In this document: positions 44,198-52,468 of the stretch, one piece after another
How positions within the stretch are numbered: position 1 is the first letter of the stretch
Layout of the letters: the number at the start of each line of letters is the position of its first letter
DNA from: Gemmatimonadota bacterium
GTDB lineage: Bacteria > Gemmatimonadota > Gemmatimonadetes > Gemmatimonadales > GWC2-71-9
Length of the DNA: 64,000 nt
Assembly: GCA_022563595.1 (NCBI GenBank)
Contig: JADFNB010000005.1
Span: 41,203 to 105,202, forward strand
Direction of reading: 5' to 3'
Made by a program: the position numbers and the translations under genes
The notes under the pieces: generated by a model
Databases searched by the model: none
What the model was told of the DNA's origin: nothing
Seen by the model: the letters and a program-made list of their open reading frames with translations, nothing else

Positions 44198-45028
44198 TCA
44201 GCGTACCACGGTGAGTGTGTCGGCGCCGTGTTGCTTCACCGGTACCAGGATGCCTGCGGCTACCACTAGGACATCGACCTCCGCGGTGTCCGCCACGATG
44301 GAGCCCAGATACCGGCCGTCGGCCGAGAGGAACTGATCCACGTAGCGCCTTCCCGCGCCGGTCAGCTCCAGCTCCTGGCCTCCCTGTTGGCCGCTTCCAG
44401 ACACCGTATAGGAGGTGACGGTGTGGATCTTGAGCGCGCGCTCGCCGGCGTACTCGGTCCACTCGAGCGCCTCGTGTTGATTGACCGAGCTGATCTCCAG
44501 GGTGATGCCGCTGGCGTCGACCTCGGTGTTGGTCGTGTCCGACCAGACCCGTCCCGGAGCCACCCCGTCAGCCGGGATCCTGGGGAAGAACTCCTCGAAC
44601 TCGCGGGCAACCTGCCGCAGGTAGGGCTGGGTCGTGTCGCCCCCGGTGAACTCAGCGAACCGTCCGTCCGGTCCGAGCATCCCGCTGAACCGCGTGCCGC
44701 GCACGGCCTCGATTTCTTGGGGCGTTGCGTTGGCCGATCCCGTAACGTCGATCGAGTCGAGCACGAGCGTGGCCTCAAGCCCGCCCTCGTCGGCCACCAG
44801 ATCGACCGAGAGGACGAATGTGGTGACCTGGTCGTTGGCCGTCACCTGCCCGTTGAACTCCTGTTCCACGTGCCGGTGCTGCCTGGCCCGATACCGCAGG
44901 TTGGCCGGAGCATACCGGACCACGTTCGGCAGGGCGTCGGGCGTCGGAGTTGCCTCCACGCTTGATTGCGCGCCACCGCCACAGGCGGCGGGGAACAGAA
45001 CGACGGCAAGCGTAACAATCCGGCGCAT
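44198..45028 (-). CDS. lipoprotein of unknown function, 276 aa
   Basis: The signal peptide ends in a lipobox (TLAVVLFPAACGGGA). The mature part is beta-rich and resembles DUF6263-type lipoproteins (RYRARQHRHVEQEFNGQV, ALEWTEYAGERALKIHTVTS, YVDQFLSADGRYLGSIVADT). No active-site motif is seen. It precedes the barrel-like gene with no gap and is the first gene after rnpB on this strand. A structural or scaffolding envelope role is a guess. Confidence 0.65.
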   Translation of the reverse strand: MRRIVTLAVVLFPAACGGGAQSSVEATPTPDALPNVVRYAPANLRYRARQHRHVEQEFNGQVTANDQVTTFVLSVDLVADEGGLEATLVLDSIDVTGSANATPQEIEAVRGTRFSGMLGPDGRFAEFTGGDTTQPYLRQVAREFEEFFPRIPADGVAPGRVWSDTTNTEVDASGITLEISSVNQHEALEWTEYAGERALKIHTVTSYTVSGSGQQGGQELELTGAGRRYVDQFLSADGRYLGSIVADTAEVDVLVVAAGILVPVKQHGADTLTVVR

Positions 45029-45061
45029 GCTTTTCCTCGCGTGAAGATAGGGAATGGTCGG

Positions 45062-45430
45062 GGTGCCGGTGGAGCCGTAAGCCGAGTTCTGTTCGCCTAC
45101 CGCAGCAGACGGACGGTCATCTCTCTGGGATGACGGTCACCCGCCACCTCGTGCGGCCTACCCACGACTCGAACGGCTCGGGCCGAGCCTCGTCGCCTAT
45201 TTGGCCTTGCTCCGACTGGGGGTTACCGTGCCACCAGCTGTTACCAGCGGTGCGGTGGGCTCTTACCCCACCTTTTCACCCTTACCCGCCGAAGCGGGCG
45301 GTTTGTTTTCTGTGGCCCTTTCCGTCGCCTCACGGCGCCCAGGCGTTACCTGGCAGTCTGCCCTGTGGAGCTCGGACTTTCCTCAGCCCGCCGTTTCCGG
45401 CGGGCCGCGACCGCCCCACTCCCCGGCACC
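45062..45430 (-). ncRNA. rnpB: RNase P RNA (bacterial class A)
   Basis: On the minus strand the 5' P4 segment GAGGAAAGTCCGAGCTCC (45384-45367) pairs with the conserved ACAGAACTCGGCTTAC near the 3' end (45092-45077). A TAAGGGTGAAAAGGTGGGGT block corresponds to the conserved core. The terminal P1 helix is GGTGCCGG with CCGGCACC, giving the quoted ends. The RNA is the catalytic part of RNase P. The protein partner rnpA is at 39990. Confidence 0.93.
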
Positions 45431-45480
45431 TCTGACCGATTCGCAAGATAGGTAAGCGACGGATCGACGGGTAGACGTCT

Positions 45481-45510
45481 GTTGATCTGGCGTTGATCTG
45501 GCGTTGACCG
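45481..45510 (+). promoter_or_regulatory. 11-bp tandem repeats upstream of the AraC-like gene
   Basis: GTTGATCTGGC occurs twice in tandem (45481-45491 and 45492-45502), followed by a third partial copy beginning GTTGACC. The 11-bp spacing is about one helical turn, so a protein could bind the same face of DNA at each copy. It lies 28-57 bp before the start of the regulator gene, as expected of an autoregulatory operator. Confidence 0.5.
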
Positions 45511-45537
45511 CCGCCCCACAATGTTGCGTCGGTAACC

Positions 45538-46419
45538 ATGCATGAGGTGATACCGATGGATTCGATCCAACATACGCCCACCGTCGCCACGGTGGTTGAG
45601 CCGGCCGCGCGAGTGCGGCTCGATGCGGCCGGTCACGGGTGCTTCATCACTATCCATATGGACAGCGTGCCGGAAGCGATTCAGGCTGTCCGGGAACGGC
45701 CGGTAGACGCCGTGCTCATCTCCCCGGGATATGTCCCGCCCGAGGAGGTCCCTCGACTGGCCTCCTTGGTGCGGGGGTTTCCGGGCGTGCCTACCGTTGC
45801 CGTGATCTCGCGGCACGACGCGCGCTCCAGCGAGTGTCTCCTCGAGCTGGGCGCTACCGGCGTGCGGCGGATCGTGGACCTCACGGCACGCGATGGGTGG
45901 TGTCGGCTCCGTGATCTCATCGCGCGGCCCGCAACGCCCACATCCGCACGCATCCTGGCGCGCGTCATGCCGGAGCTGGAGCATGCCACGACGGACTGCG
46001 AGATCTTCTTTCAGACGATGATCCGCCTCGCGCCGGGCGTGGGGACCGTGCGGGCGCTCACGCGCCACTTCGGGATTCGTCCGAGCACGTTCATGTCACG
46101 GTTCTTCCGCGCGCGACTGCCGTCACCCAAGCGCTACCTCGCCGCAACGCGGATCCTCTATGCGGCGGCACTGTTCGAGGTGCGCGGCCTCTCGATCGCC
46201 GACATAGCATATCGGTTGGAGTACTCGTCGCCGCAAAGCTTCGGGCGACACCTGCGGTCCGTGGTGGGCATGAGCGCGAGCGTCTATCGCGAGAAGTATA
46301 CGCTGGCCAAGGCCCTCGACGAGTACTGTGACCGGCTCATCGTCCCCTGCCGGCCTGCCTTCCGCACATTCCACCCGTTGAACCAGAACGGGATGGCAAC
46401 ACTCGGACAAATCGGATAG
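45538..46419 (+). CDS. AraC-family transcriptional regulator with receiver-like N-terminus
   Basis: The C-terminal 100 residues form the AraC double helix-turn-helix (RALTRHFGIRPSTFMSRFFR, then GLSIADIAYRLEYSSPQSFG and RHLRSVVGMSASVYREKY). The N-terminal half has the alpha/beta pattern of a response-regulator receiver (VDAVLISPGYVPPEEV, then VPTVAVISRHDARSS), but lacks the acidic pocket and clear phospho-acceptor Asp. It is probably a pseudo-receiver that senses something else. The start at 45538 could also be ATG 45556. It faces a tandem-repeat operator and is convergent with pyrE. Confidence 0.8.
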   Translation: MHEVIPMDSIQHTPTVATVVEPAARVRLDAAGHGCFITIHMDSVPEAIQAVRERPVDAVLISPGYVPPEEVPRLASLVRGFPGVPTVAVISRHDARSSECLLELGATGVRRIVDLTARDGWCRLRDLIARPATPTSARILARVMPELEHATTDCEIFFQTMIRLAPGVGTVRALTRHFGIRPSTFMSRFFRARLPSPKRYLAATRILYAAALFEVRGLSIADIAYRLEYSSPQSFGRHLRSVVGMSASVYREKYTLAKALDEYCDRLIVPCRPAFRTFHPLNQNGMATLGQIG

Positions 46420-46458
46420 GTGGGTCGCGGGGACGATCAGCGGAGCGAAGGGAAGAAT

Positions 46459-46503
46459 GGGTGAAAGGTGAAAGCGCTACCGGAACACTTTCACCTTTCA
46501 CCC
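46459..46503. terminator. 16-bp perfect hairpin made from inverted repeat units
   Basis: GGGTGAAAGGTGAAAG (46459-46474) pairs with CTTTCACCTTTCACCC (46488-46503) around a 13-nt loop. The stem overlaps the last codons of pyrE, whose stop is at 46491-46493. It lies between pyrE and the convergent AraC-type gene. It may terminate both. It also belongs to the dispersed GTGAAA-type repeat family. Confidence 0.6.
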
Positions 46504-47051
46504 TCGATCAGCTCTCCCAACGTAACCAGGACGACGGTGTCATATCCGGCCCGTTGCAATGCCTCTCGGCCACCTTCTTCCCGATCGACCACCGCCAGAA
46601 CGCCGAGTACCTTGCCGCCCGCGTCGCGCACGGACTCGATGGCTTGGAGTGCCGAGCCCCCGGTGGTGATGACATCCTCGACGACCACAACGCTGGCGCC
46701 GGCCTCATACGGCCCCTCGATGCGCCGGCCGGTGCCGTGCTCCTTGGGTTCCTTGCGTACCGTGAACGCATCGAGCGTCGGCGGATCCTGCTGGCTGGCG
46801 GCGGCGATCGCGTAGGCTACCGGGTCGGCGCCCAGGGTCAGACCGCCGACGAGATCGGGTGCCCAGCGCGCCCCGCGCAGGGCACGCAATCCCAGCTTCC
46901 CCACGAGGATCAGGCCGCGAGACGACATCGTCGTAGCTCGCGCATCGACGTAGTACGGGGAGCGGCGGCCCGACGAAAGCCGGAAATCGCCCCTGCGGAA
47001 CGAACGGTCCCGCAACAGGGCTACCAGCTCATCGCGGGTATGATCCGGCAC
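46491..47051 (-). CDS. pyrE: orotate phosphoribosyltransferase
   Basis: This pyrimidine-biosynthesis enzyme joins orotate and PRPP to give OMP. The 186-residue protein has FRLSSGRRSPYYVDARATTM near the start, the GGLTLGADPVAYAIAAAS region, and the PRPP-binding loop VVVVEDVITTGGSALQA. The start is GTG 47051. The hairpin made from GTGAAA repeats covers its 3' end. The gene stands alone on this strand between the kinase and the AraC-type gene. Confidence 0.95.
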   Translation of the reverse strand: MPDHTRDELVALLRDRSFRRGDFRLSSGRRSPYYVDARATTMSSRGLILVGKLGLRALRGARWAPDLVGGLTLGADPVAYAIAAASQQDPPTLDAFTVRKEPKEHGTGRRIEGPYEAGASVVVVEDVITTGGSALQAIESVRDAGGKVLGVLAVVDREEGGREALQRAGYDTVVLVTLGELIEGER

Positions 47052-47088
47052 CGGTATTAGGTGGTAGTTGTAATGACTACTACGCTGT

Positions 47089-48018
47089 TCATGTCTTCCT
47101 GCCGAACAGCGAGCGCAGCGAGCCGAAGACCCCTGGCCGCGGTTCTGTCTCGCCGTTCTGGCTGCCGGGCTCTTGATCCGGGGCAGCCGCGGCCACGCTG
47201 AGTTCCGCCGCGAACGCCAATACGTCGGGATGCCGTTCCTTAGGGTTGCGCGCGAGGCTCTTCATGATGAGCGCTTCCACGTTCCGGCTCACGCGCGCAC
47301 CGCGCGCGGTGTCGCGCAGCGGAGTGGGCGGTTGGGTCAGCAACTGCTGGAAGACCTCGCGCGGGGAGCGGCCGCCGTGCGGGTGTTGGCCGCTCAGCAG
47401 GTAATACGCGATCGTGGCGAGGCTGTAGATATCGGCTGACTCGTCGACCAGTTCCCCGGACAGGGCCTCGGGCGCCACGTAGTTCAGGCTTCCGACGAAG
47501 AATCCCGTCCTCGTCAGCCGCTCGGCGGGATCTTCCCGGGAATCGCGGGCGATTCCGAAGTCAAGCAGCTTCGTCTGTTTGGTCTCCGGATCGTAGATGA
47601 TGTTCTCCGGCTTGAGATCGCGATGGATGATCCCGACTGCGTGCGCCGCCGCGAGTCCGCCGGCCAGTTGCGAGACGATGTGCGCCACCGTCTGCGGGTC
47701 GAGCGACGCGGCCGCGAACTCGGTCAGCGGCCGCCCGGTGACCCATTCGAGCGCGAGGTAGTAGAGACCGTCGACCTCACCGAAATCGTAGGTGCGCACC
47801 ACAGCTTCGTGCTCCACGCGTGAACCGTAGCCGGCCTCACGCAGGAAGCGCTTCACGGCTGTCGGGTCGGAGCGGGAGCGCTGCCGTAGGACTTTGATGG
47901 CACACTCTCCGATCTCTTGATGCTCAGCGCGGTATACGGTGGCCGTGCCGCCCTCCCCTACCTGTTCGAGCAAGCGGTAGGACGCGATCGTGCGGCCGGT
48001 GAGATCTTCAGGTGGCAT
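47089..48018 (-). CDS. soluble Ser/Thr protein kinase, 309 aa
   Basis: It is a compact Hanks-type kinase: Gly loop VGEGGTATV, ATP-binding Lys42, catalytic Asp134 in HRDLKPEN, DFG Asp153, and an activation segment around GSLNYVAPEALSG. After the kinase domain there are only about 45 Pro- and Gly-rich residues with a basic tip (FGSLRSLFGRKT), with no membrane helix. It is therefore cytosolic, unlike the large receptor kinase of the tRNA-Phe cassette. The ATG at 48018 is preferred to a TTG three codons upstream. It is divergent from the GWxTD gene. Confidence 0.9.
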   Translation of the reverse strand: MPPEDLTGRTIASYRLLEQVGEGGTATVYRAEHQEIGECAIKVLRQRSRSDPTAVKRFLREAGYGSRVEHEAVVRTYDFGEVDGLYYLALEWVTGRPLTEFAAASLDPQTVAHIVSQLAGGLAAAHAVGIIHRDLKPENIIYDPETKQTKLLDFGIARDSREDPAERLTRTGFFVGSLNYVAPEALSGELVDESADIYSLATIAYYLLSGQHPHGGRSPREVFQQLLTQPPTPLRDTARGARVSRNVEALIMKSLARNPKERHPDVLAFAAELSVAAAAPDQEPGSQNGETEPRPGVFGSLRSLFGRKT

Positions 48019-48077
48019 CCGCGGCAAACTAAGCGCCGTACTTGAACTACGGCAAGTCGGCGACGTACCGTTCAGTC

Positions 48078-49451
48078 ATGCCCGCACTCGGAAGGTCACG
48101 TGGAGTAGCGGTCGCGGGCCTGTTGCTCGCGGCGGTGGCAAGCGCATGCGGGACGTGGCAACGTGCCGGTACGGATTCCGGTCCTGACCCGTCGGTGCTG
48201 GTGCCCCGGTTGTTCGATCCCACGACGGTCTATGCGGGAATGGGATTCTTCGCCCAAGGTGCCCCGCTGCCGTTCGTAGCGACAATCCGCTTTCTCGCCA
48301 CCTCGTCGCCCGATACCGCGCTCGCCGTCTTCGGTCTCTCGCTGGCCAACAATGCGCTTTCGTTTCGGCGCAGCCCTCAGGCGTTCGAGGCGGAGTATCG
48401 CGTGGAGGTGACCTTCCGCAGTAGCGGTCGGGTGATCCAGCGCCTGGCGTCAGAGGAGACGGTACGTGTGGCCTCCCGCGACGAAGCGCGTCGCGCGGAC
48501 GAAAGCATCATCTTCCAGCAGTTCGGTTACCTGCCGGTCGGCGCATATCAAGTCGTCGTGACGGTTCGCGACCAGAAAGGGACGGCGTTCTCGGCGGACG
48601 AACGCGCGGTGACGGTACCGCGATTCGCCGGCCATGCCCTGTCCGATCTGATACCCATCTACCAGGGTGTACCGCGGGGGGCTAGAGACGAGTTGCCACG
48701 GCTGCTGGTCAATCCCCGTGCCACCGTGCCATACGGACAGGACTCGCTCGTGTTCTACGTCGAAGGGTATGGTCAGGCGGAAGGCGCGACGGTGGTGGTC
48801 CGCGCCGTCTCGCTCAACGGGGATACCGCGTGGGTGGGCCGTGCGCCGCTCGCGGGTGGCCGTGACCTCGCCACGGCGATCATAGCGATAGCGCCCGAGA
48901 GCCTGCCGGTAGGCGAGCTGCGGCTCTGGGCGACCGTCGAGGCGACGGGGGACTCGGCCCAAGCAATGGCGCTGGTGAGCTTCTCCGACCGGTGGGTGAT
49001 CACGAACTTCGACGATATCCTCTCGCTGCTGCGCTATTTCGGCGAGGACCAGGTGATCGCGGACATGCGTGCGGCCGATCCCCGCGACCAGGCCGGGCTC
49101 TGGCGTGAGTTCTGGGTGGAGACCGATCCCGATCCGATGACACCGGAGAATGAGGCGCTGACGCAGTACTTTCGCCGCGTTGAGATCGCCAACGTGCGTT
49201 TTCGGGAAGCGGGCGATCCGGGGTGGCTGACCGATCGTGGCGAGGTATACATCGGGCTCGGTGAGCCCGACGAGGTGTTCGACCAGAGTGCGGCTCTCCA
49301 GGGGCAACGCCGCGTCATTCGCTGGACCTATGTCAGGGAGCGCCTGGTGCTCGATTTCATTGACGAGACGGGGTTCGGTCGTTTCCGGATCACGCCGAGT
49401 TCCCGCGCCGATTTTCATCGCGTCGTCGAACGCGTTCGGAGAGAACGCTGA
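48078..49451 (+). CDS. GWxTD-domain lipoprotein
   Basis: The C-terminal third carries the GWxTD hallmark (DPGWLTDRGEVYIGLGEPDE), then WTYVRERLVLDFIDETG and a basic end. The N-terminus has a lipobox (LLLAAVASACGTW) and the middle is a beta-sandwich-like region. GWxTD proteins are common in Gemmatimonadota, Acidobacteriota and relatives and have no proven function. I chose ATG 48078. The next gene, a lytic transglycosylase, begins within its stop codon, so peptidoglycan or envelope remodelling is a reasonable context. Confidence 0.85.
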   Translation: MPALGRSRGVAVAGLLLAAVASACGTWQRAGTDSGPDPSVLVPRLFDPTTVYAGMGFFAQGAPLPFVATIRFLATSSPDTALAVFGLSLANNALSFRRSPQAFEAEYRVEVTFRSSGRVIQRLASEETVRVASRDEARRADESIIFQQFGYLPVGAYQVVVTVRDQKGTAFSADERAVTVPRFAGHALSDLIPIYQGVPRGARDELPRLLVNPRATVPYGQDSLVFYVEGYGQAEGATVVVRAVSLNGDTAWVGRAPLAGGRDLATAIIAIAPESLPVGELRLWATVEATGDSAQAMALVSFSDRWVITNFDDILSLLRYFGEDQVIADMRAADPRDQAGLWREFWVETDPDPMTPENEALTQYFRRVEIANVRFREAGDPGWLTDRGEVYIGLGEPDEVFDQSAALQGQRRVIRWTYVRERLVLDFIDETGFGRFRITPSSRADFHRVVERVRRER

Positions 49452-51604
49452 GGCGCGTAGCGTTCTGCGCGGCCCTGTTGGTGCTGGCCGGCCGGGGCGC
49501 GGTGGCGCAGGAGATCGACGGTCCTTGGCCCTGGGAGCCGGACGACGCCCTGCACCGGGCACTTGCCTGGCGTGACGTCGAGGGGCATCCCTCCACCGGC
49601 GCCGTGTTGCGCGCGGCGCGTGCGGAGCTTCGCCTCGGCCGGCCGGCGCGGGCCCGGTTGATTCTCGATGCATACCGGGTGGTGGATGCGCGCTACCAGG
49701 CCCACCTATCCGCGCTTGTCGCGGCGACCGCGCTCGCCGAGGGAAAGCTCGGGGAAGCGGCCAGAGGGTTTGCCGCGGCCGCCGCGCAGGCGCCAGGCAC
49801 GGTGGCGGCGGTGCTTCACGTCCGGGCGGCGGCGGCGTTTGAGCAGGGGGGAATGCCGGGGCCGGCTGCGACCCACTATCTCGTGGCGGCGCGCGAGCTT
49901 CCCTCGATCGGTGCCTGGCTCCGCGTGCGAGCCGCGCGGGTGACGCCCGATCTCCACCTGGCCGACAGCCTCCTCGCGGGTCTGCCGCCGGTAGTCGAGG
50001 CACTGGCTCGACGGGCTCGGGCACAGGTGTTGTTGCGTTCCGGCGACTCGGTCCGGGCGGTCGATGGGCTGGTGGCGGCGGGCGCCTTGGCCGAAGCCGC
50101 CGTGATGATGCTGGCGCTCGGCGACACCGCTGACGCGCGGAACCTCAGCTACCGCGCGCTGCGAGAGCCGGACACCACGGTGGCACGCCGGGCGCTCGAG
50201 CTGGTGCGGACGGCGCTCTCCCCGCAGAGTATCGCCGAGTTGCTGAGCGCGGCCCGGGTGGCCGCGCGGACAGGTGACCCGCGGCAGGCGGTCGAGTACG
50301 CGCGCGCCGCCGTGGCGGCCGGCGACTCATCCGAGACGACACTCCTGGAATGGGCCGGCTGGCTCGAGCGCATCGGGCAGCGGCGCGAGGCGCTCGATGT
50401 GTATGAGAAGGCCGGTACGGAAGGAGCCTACCGAAGAGCGCGGGCTCTGCTCCGACTCGGCCGGCGCAGCGAGGCGGCACGCGCGTTTCTCCGTTTCGTG
50501 GATGAGCGACCGCGGCACCGGTCCGCGCCTCTCGCGCTCTATCTGGCGGCCGACATCACCCGGCGGGACAGTCTCTTCCTGGAGCTGGCCCGTCGCTGGC
50601 CGGCTCATGAGTATGCCTCGCGCGCCCGGATGCGGCTCGCTACGCGGGCCCTACGGCGCGCCGATACGGCCGTGGCGAGCCGGCTCTATGCGGCCGAAGT
50701 GGAGGCAGCCGGGCGCGAGGACCGGCTCGCGCGCTACATGCTGGCGCGCATCAGGCTCGCCTCGGGCGACCGCACTGTGGCGCTCGCCGCCTTTGCGGCC
50801 CTCGCCCGCGACGACTCGGTGGGCTACTACGGAATGATCGCGCGGGAGATCGCGGAACTGGCACCGCCGGTGTTTAGCGCGCCGGCGAACCGTGAGCCGA
50901 CAGCGGCCGCCCGGAAGGCGCTCGCGGCGCTCGACCTGCTCGACGCGGCCGGGCTGCGTGAGGAAGCGGACGTATGGGTCGGTCATCTCATGCGCCGGGA
51001 CTGGAGCGCTGCCCACGAGTTGTTGGACATAGCCGAAGGGTTGATCCAACGGCGGCGTGTGCCGGAGGCGATTCGGTTGGGATGGCGTGCCACGCGCGAC
51101 CTTACCCTGAATCATCCGCGGGTCATCCGGACGGTCTTCCCGTGGCCCTCGCGCTCGCTCGTAGAGGCGGAAGCGCGCGAGTTCGGCCTCGACCCCTATC
51201 TGCTGGCCGGGCTCATCCGGCAAGAGTCCAGCTTCGAGTCCGGTGCCCGATCCCGGGCGGGGGCGCGGGGGTTCATGCAGCTGATGCCCGCCACCGCCCG
51301 CGACGTGGCCCGACGAATCCGGATTCAGTGGAACGACGCGATGTTTGCCGTAGCCGATGCCAACCTCCACGTTGGGGCCGCGCACCTGGCGGGTCTGTTG
51401 AGCCGCTTCGACGGCGCGGTGGTGCCCGCGGTCGCCGCCTACAACGCCGGCGGCACACCCGTCGTACGATGGCTCGCGTTCCCCGAAGCGGGGGATCCGG
51501 CATTGTTTGTCGAGCGCATCCCGTACAGTGAGACGCGCGGTTACGTGCGCACGGTGCTTCGCAACCGGGCCCTGTATCGCGCGCTCTATCCGCCGGACGA
51601 TTGA
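49448..51604 (+). CDS. soluble lytic murein transglycosylase, apparent CTG start
   Basis: The enzyme cleaves the MurNAc-GlcNAc bond of peptidoglycan to give 1,6-anhydroMurNAc ends. A long helical, TPR-like superhelix precedes a C-terminal SLT domain: the catalytic Glu593 is in GLIRQESSF, followed by GARGFMQLMPATA, then AHLAGLLSRF and AAYNAGGTPV. A good signal peptide (RRVAFCAALLVLAGRGAVAQ) starts at CTG 49448, which overlaps the previous stop as CTGA and has GGAGAG at ideal spacing (49438-49443). The first ordinary starts, TTG 49478 and GTG 49481, would remove half of the signal peptide. The length is 718 aa. Confidence 0.9.
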   Translation: MRRVAFCAALLVLAGRGAVAQEIDGPWPWEPDDALHRALAWRDVEGHPSTGAVLRAARAELRLGRPARARLILDAYRVVDARYQAHLSALVAATALAEGKLGEAARGFAAAAAQAPGTVAAVLHVRAAAAFEQGGMPGPAATHYLVAARELPSIGAWLRVRAARVTPDLHLADSLLAGLPPVVEALARRARAQVLLRSGDSVRAVDGLVAAGALAEAAVMMLALGDTADARNLSYRALREPDTTVARRALELVRTALSPQSIAELLSAARVAARTGDPRQAVEYARAAVAAGDSSETTLLEWAGWLERIGQRREALDVYEKAGTEGAYRRARALLRLGRRSEAARAFLRFVDERPRHRSAPLALYLAADITRRDSLFLELARRWPAHEYASRARMRLATRALRRADTAVASRLYAAEVEAAGREDRLARYMLARIRLASGDRTVALAAFAALARDDSVGYYGMIAREIAELAPPVFSAPANREPTAAARKALAALDLLDAAGLREEADVWVGHLMRRDWSAAHELLDIAEGLIQRRRVPEAIRLGWRATRDLTLNHPRVIRTVFPWPSRSLVEAEAREFGLDPYLLAGLIRQESSFESGARSRAGARGFMQLMPATARDVARRIRIQWNDAMFAVADANLHVGAAHLAGLLSRFDGAVVPAVAAYNAGGTPVVRWLAFPEAGDPALFVERIPYSETRGYVRTVLRNRALYRALYPPDD

Positions 51605-52143
51605 GCCGAACCACTCTCCGGCCCGTCCTCCACGCCGTCTCCGCGGTGCCGCTCGTGCTTGGGTTGCTCTCGTGGGATCTGTTGCGGGGCGCGTTCTCCG
51701 GCGCGGCGATCGTCGCGATCGCGTTCGAGATCCTGCGGCTGCGGCATCCCGGTCTGCGGAACTGGCTGGCCGAGCTGGTACCCGTCTTCCGACCCCGGGA
51801 AGCACGCCGGCCAAGCGGCGCCATGTGGCTCGCACTCGGCTACGCGGTGGCGGTGTGGCTTCCGCCGCCGGCCGCGCTCGTGGGTATCCTGAGCGGCGCG
51901 CTGGCCGATCCGGCCGCGTCGCTCGTCGGTGGCCGATGGGGCGGCGGAAAACCGAAGAGCTGGATCGGTACGGCAGCGGCGGCGACGGTCACTTCCGGGG
52001 TCGCGTTCCTGGTGGGGTTCGGGCCGGTGCCGGCCGCGAGTGCCGGACTCGCGGCGGCGGCGTTGGAGCGCTGGCCCGCGGGTCTCGACGACAATCTCCT
52101 AGTGGCTCCGGGAACCGCAGCAGCGGTGTGGCTGCTTGCTTGA
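51601..52143 (+). CDS. DGK1/VTE5-like membrane lipid kinase, 180 aa
   Basis: The TTG at 51601 overlaps the transglycosylase stop (TTGA). The protein is hydrophobic with about five helices. Conserved-looking motifs include SGALADPAASLVGGRWG, KSWIGTAAAATVTSG and LERWPAGLDDNLLVAPG. The ADPAAxLVGxRxG plus GLDDNLxVP pattern is typical of the CTP-dependent dolichol/diacylglycerol/phytol kinase superfamily. The real substrate may be a polyprenol or diacylglycerol. Co-translation with a peptidoglycan enzyme would fit recycling of an envelope lipid carrier, but that is an inference. Confidence 0.75.
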   Translation: MSRTTLRPVLHAVSAVPLVLGLLSWDLLRGAFSGAAIVAIAFEILRLRHPGLRNWLAELVPVFRPREARRPSGAMWLALGYAVAVWLPPPAALVGILSGALADPAASLVGGRWGGGKPKSWIGTAAAATVTSGVAFLVGFGPVPAASAGLAAAALERWPAGLDDNLLVAPGTAAAVWLLA

Positions 52144-52200
52144 CAGCCTAGCACCGCGCCACGCAGTTTTGCCGGGTCCACCGTCAGGAGGCCCCGGCCC

Positions 52201-52398
52201 ATGCATGGCAGAGTGAAGTGGTTCAACGACGCCAAAGGCTATGGATTCATCGAGCAGGAAGGCGGTACTGATGTGTTCGTGCACTTCTCCGCGATCGAGA
52301 TGGAGGGGTTCAGGACCCTGGCGGAGGGTGAAACCGTGGAGTTCGAGGTCGAGACACGCGACAGAGGCCTCCACGCCAAGAACGTGCATCGTGCCTGA
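52201..52398 (+). CDS. cold-shock-domain RNA chaperone
   Basis: The 65-residue protein is a single cold-shock domain, with RNP1 KGYGFIE and RNP2 VFVHFS. It starts [20 protein letters not shown]. It binds single-stranded RNA or DNA. The ATG at 52201 follows AGGAGG at 9 nt. A strong hairpin terminator closes the gene 20 bp after the stop, separating it from polA. Confidence 0.95.
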   Translation: MHGRVKWFNDAKGYGFIEQEGGTDVFVHFSAIEMEGFRTLAEGETVEFEVETRDRGLHAKNVHRA

Positions 52399-52416
52399 AC
52401 TCGTTGGGTCATTCGG

Positions 52417-52450
52417 CGCCCCGCTCGACCGTCGAGCGGGGCGTTTCGTG
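52417..52450 (+). terminator. Rho-independent terminator after the cold-shock gene
   Basis: A 12-bp GC-rich stem, CGCCCCGCTCGA (52417-52428) and TCGAGCGGGGCG (52432-52443), closes a 3-nt loop and is followed by TTTCGTG. The stem is strong but the T tract is short. Confidence 0.7.
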
Positions 52451-52468
52451 TGCGGTTAACCTTCCGGT

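Noticed and set aside
45005..45535. Possible small coding genes in the rnpB region
   Set aside because: Short frames here coincide with the conserved RNase P RNA core and are explained by the RNA.
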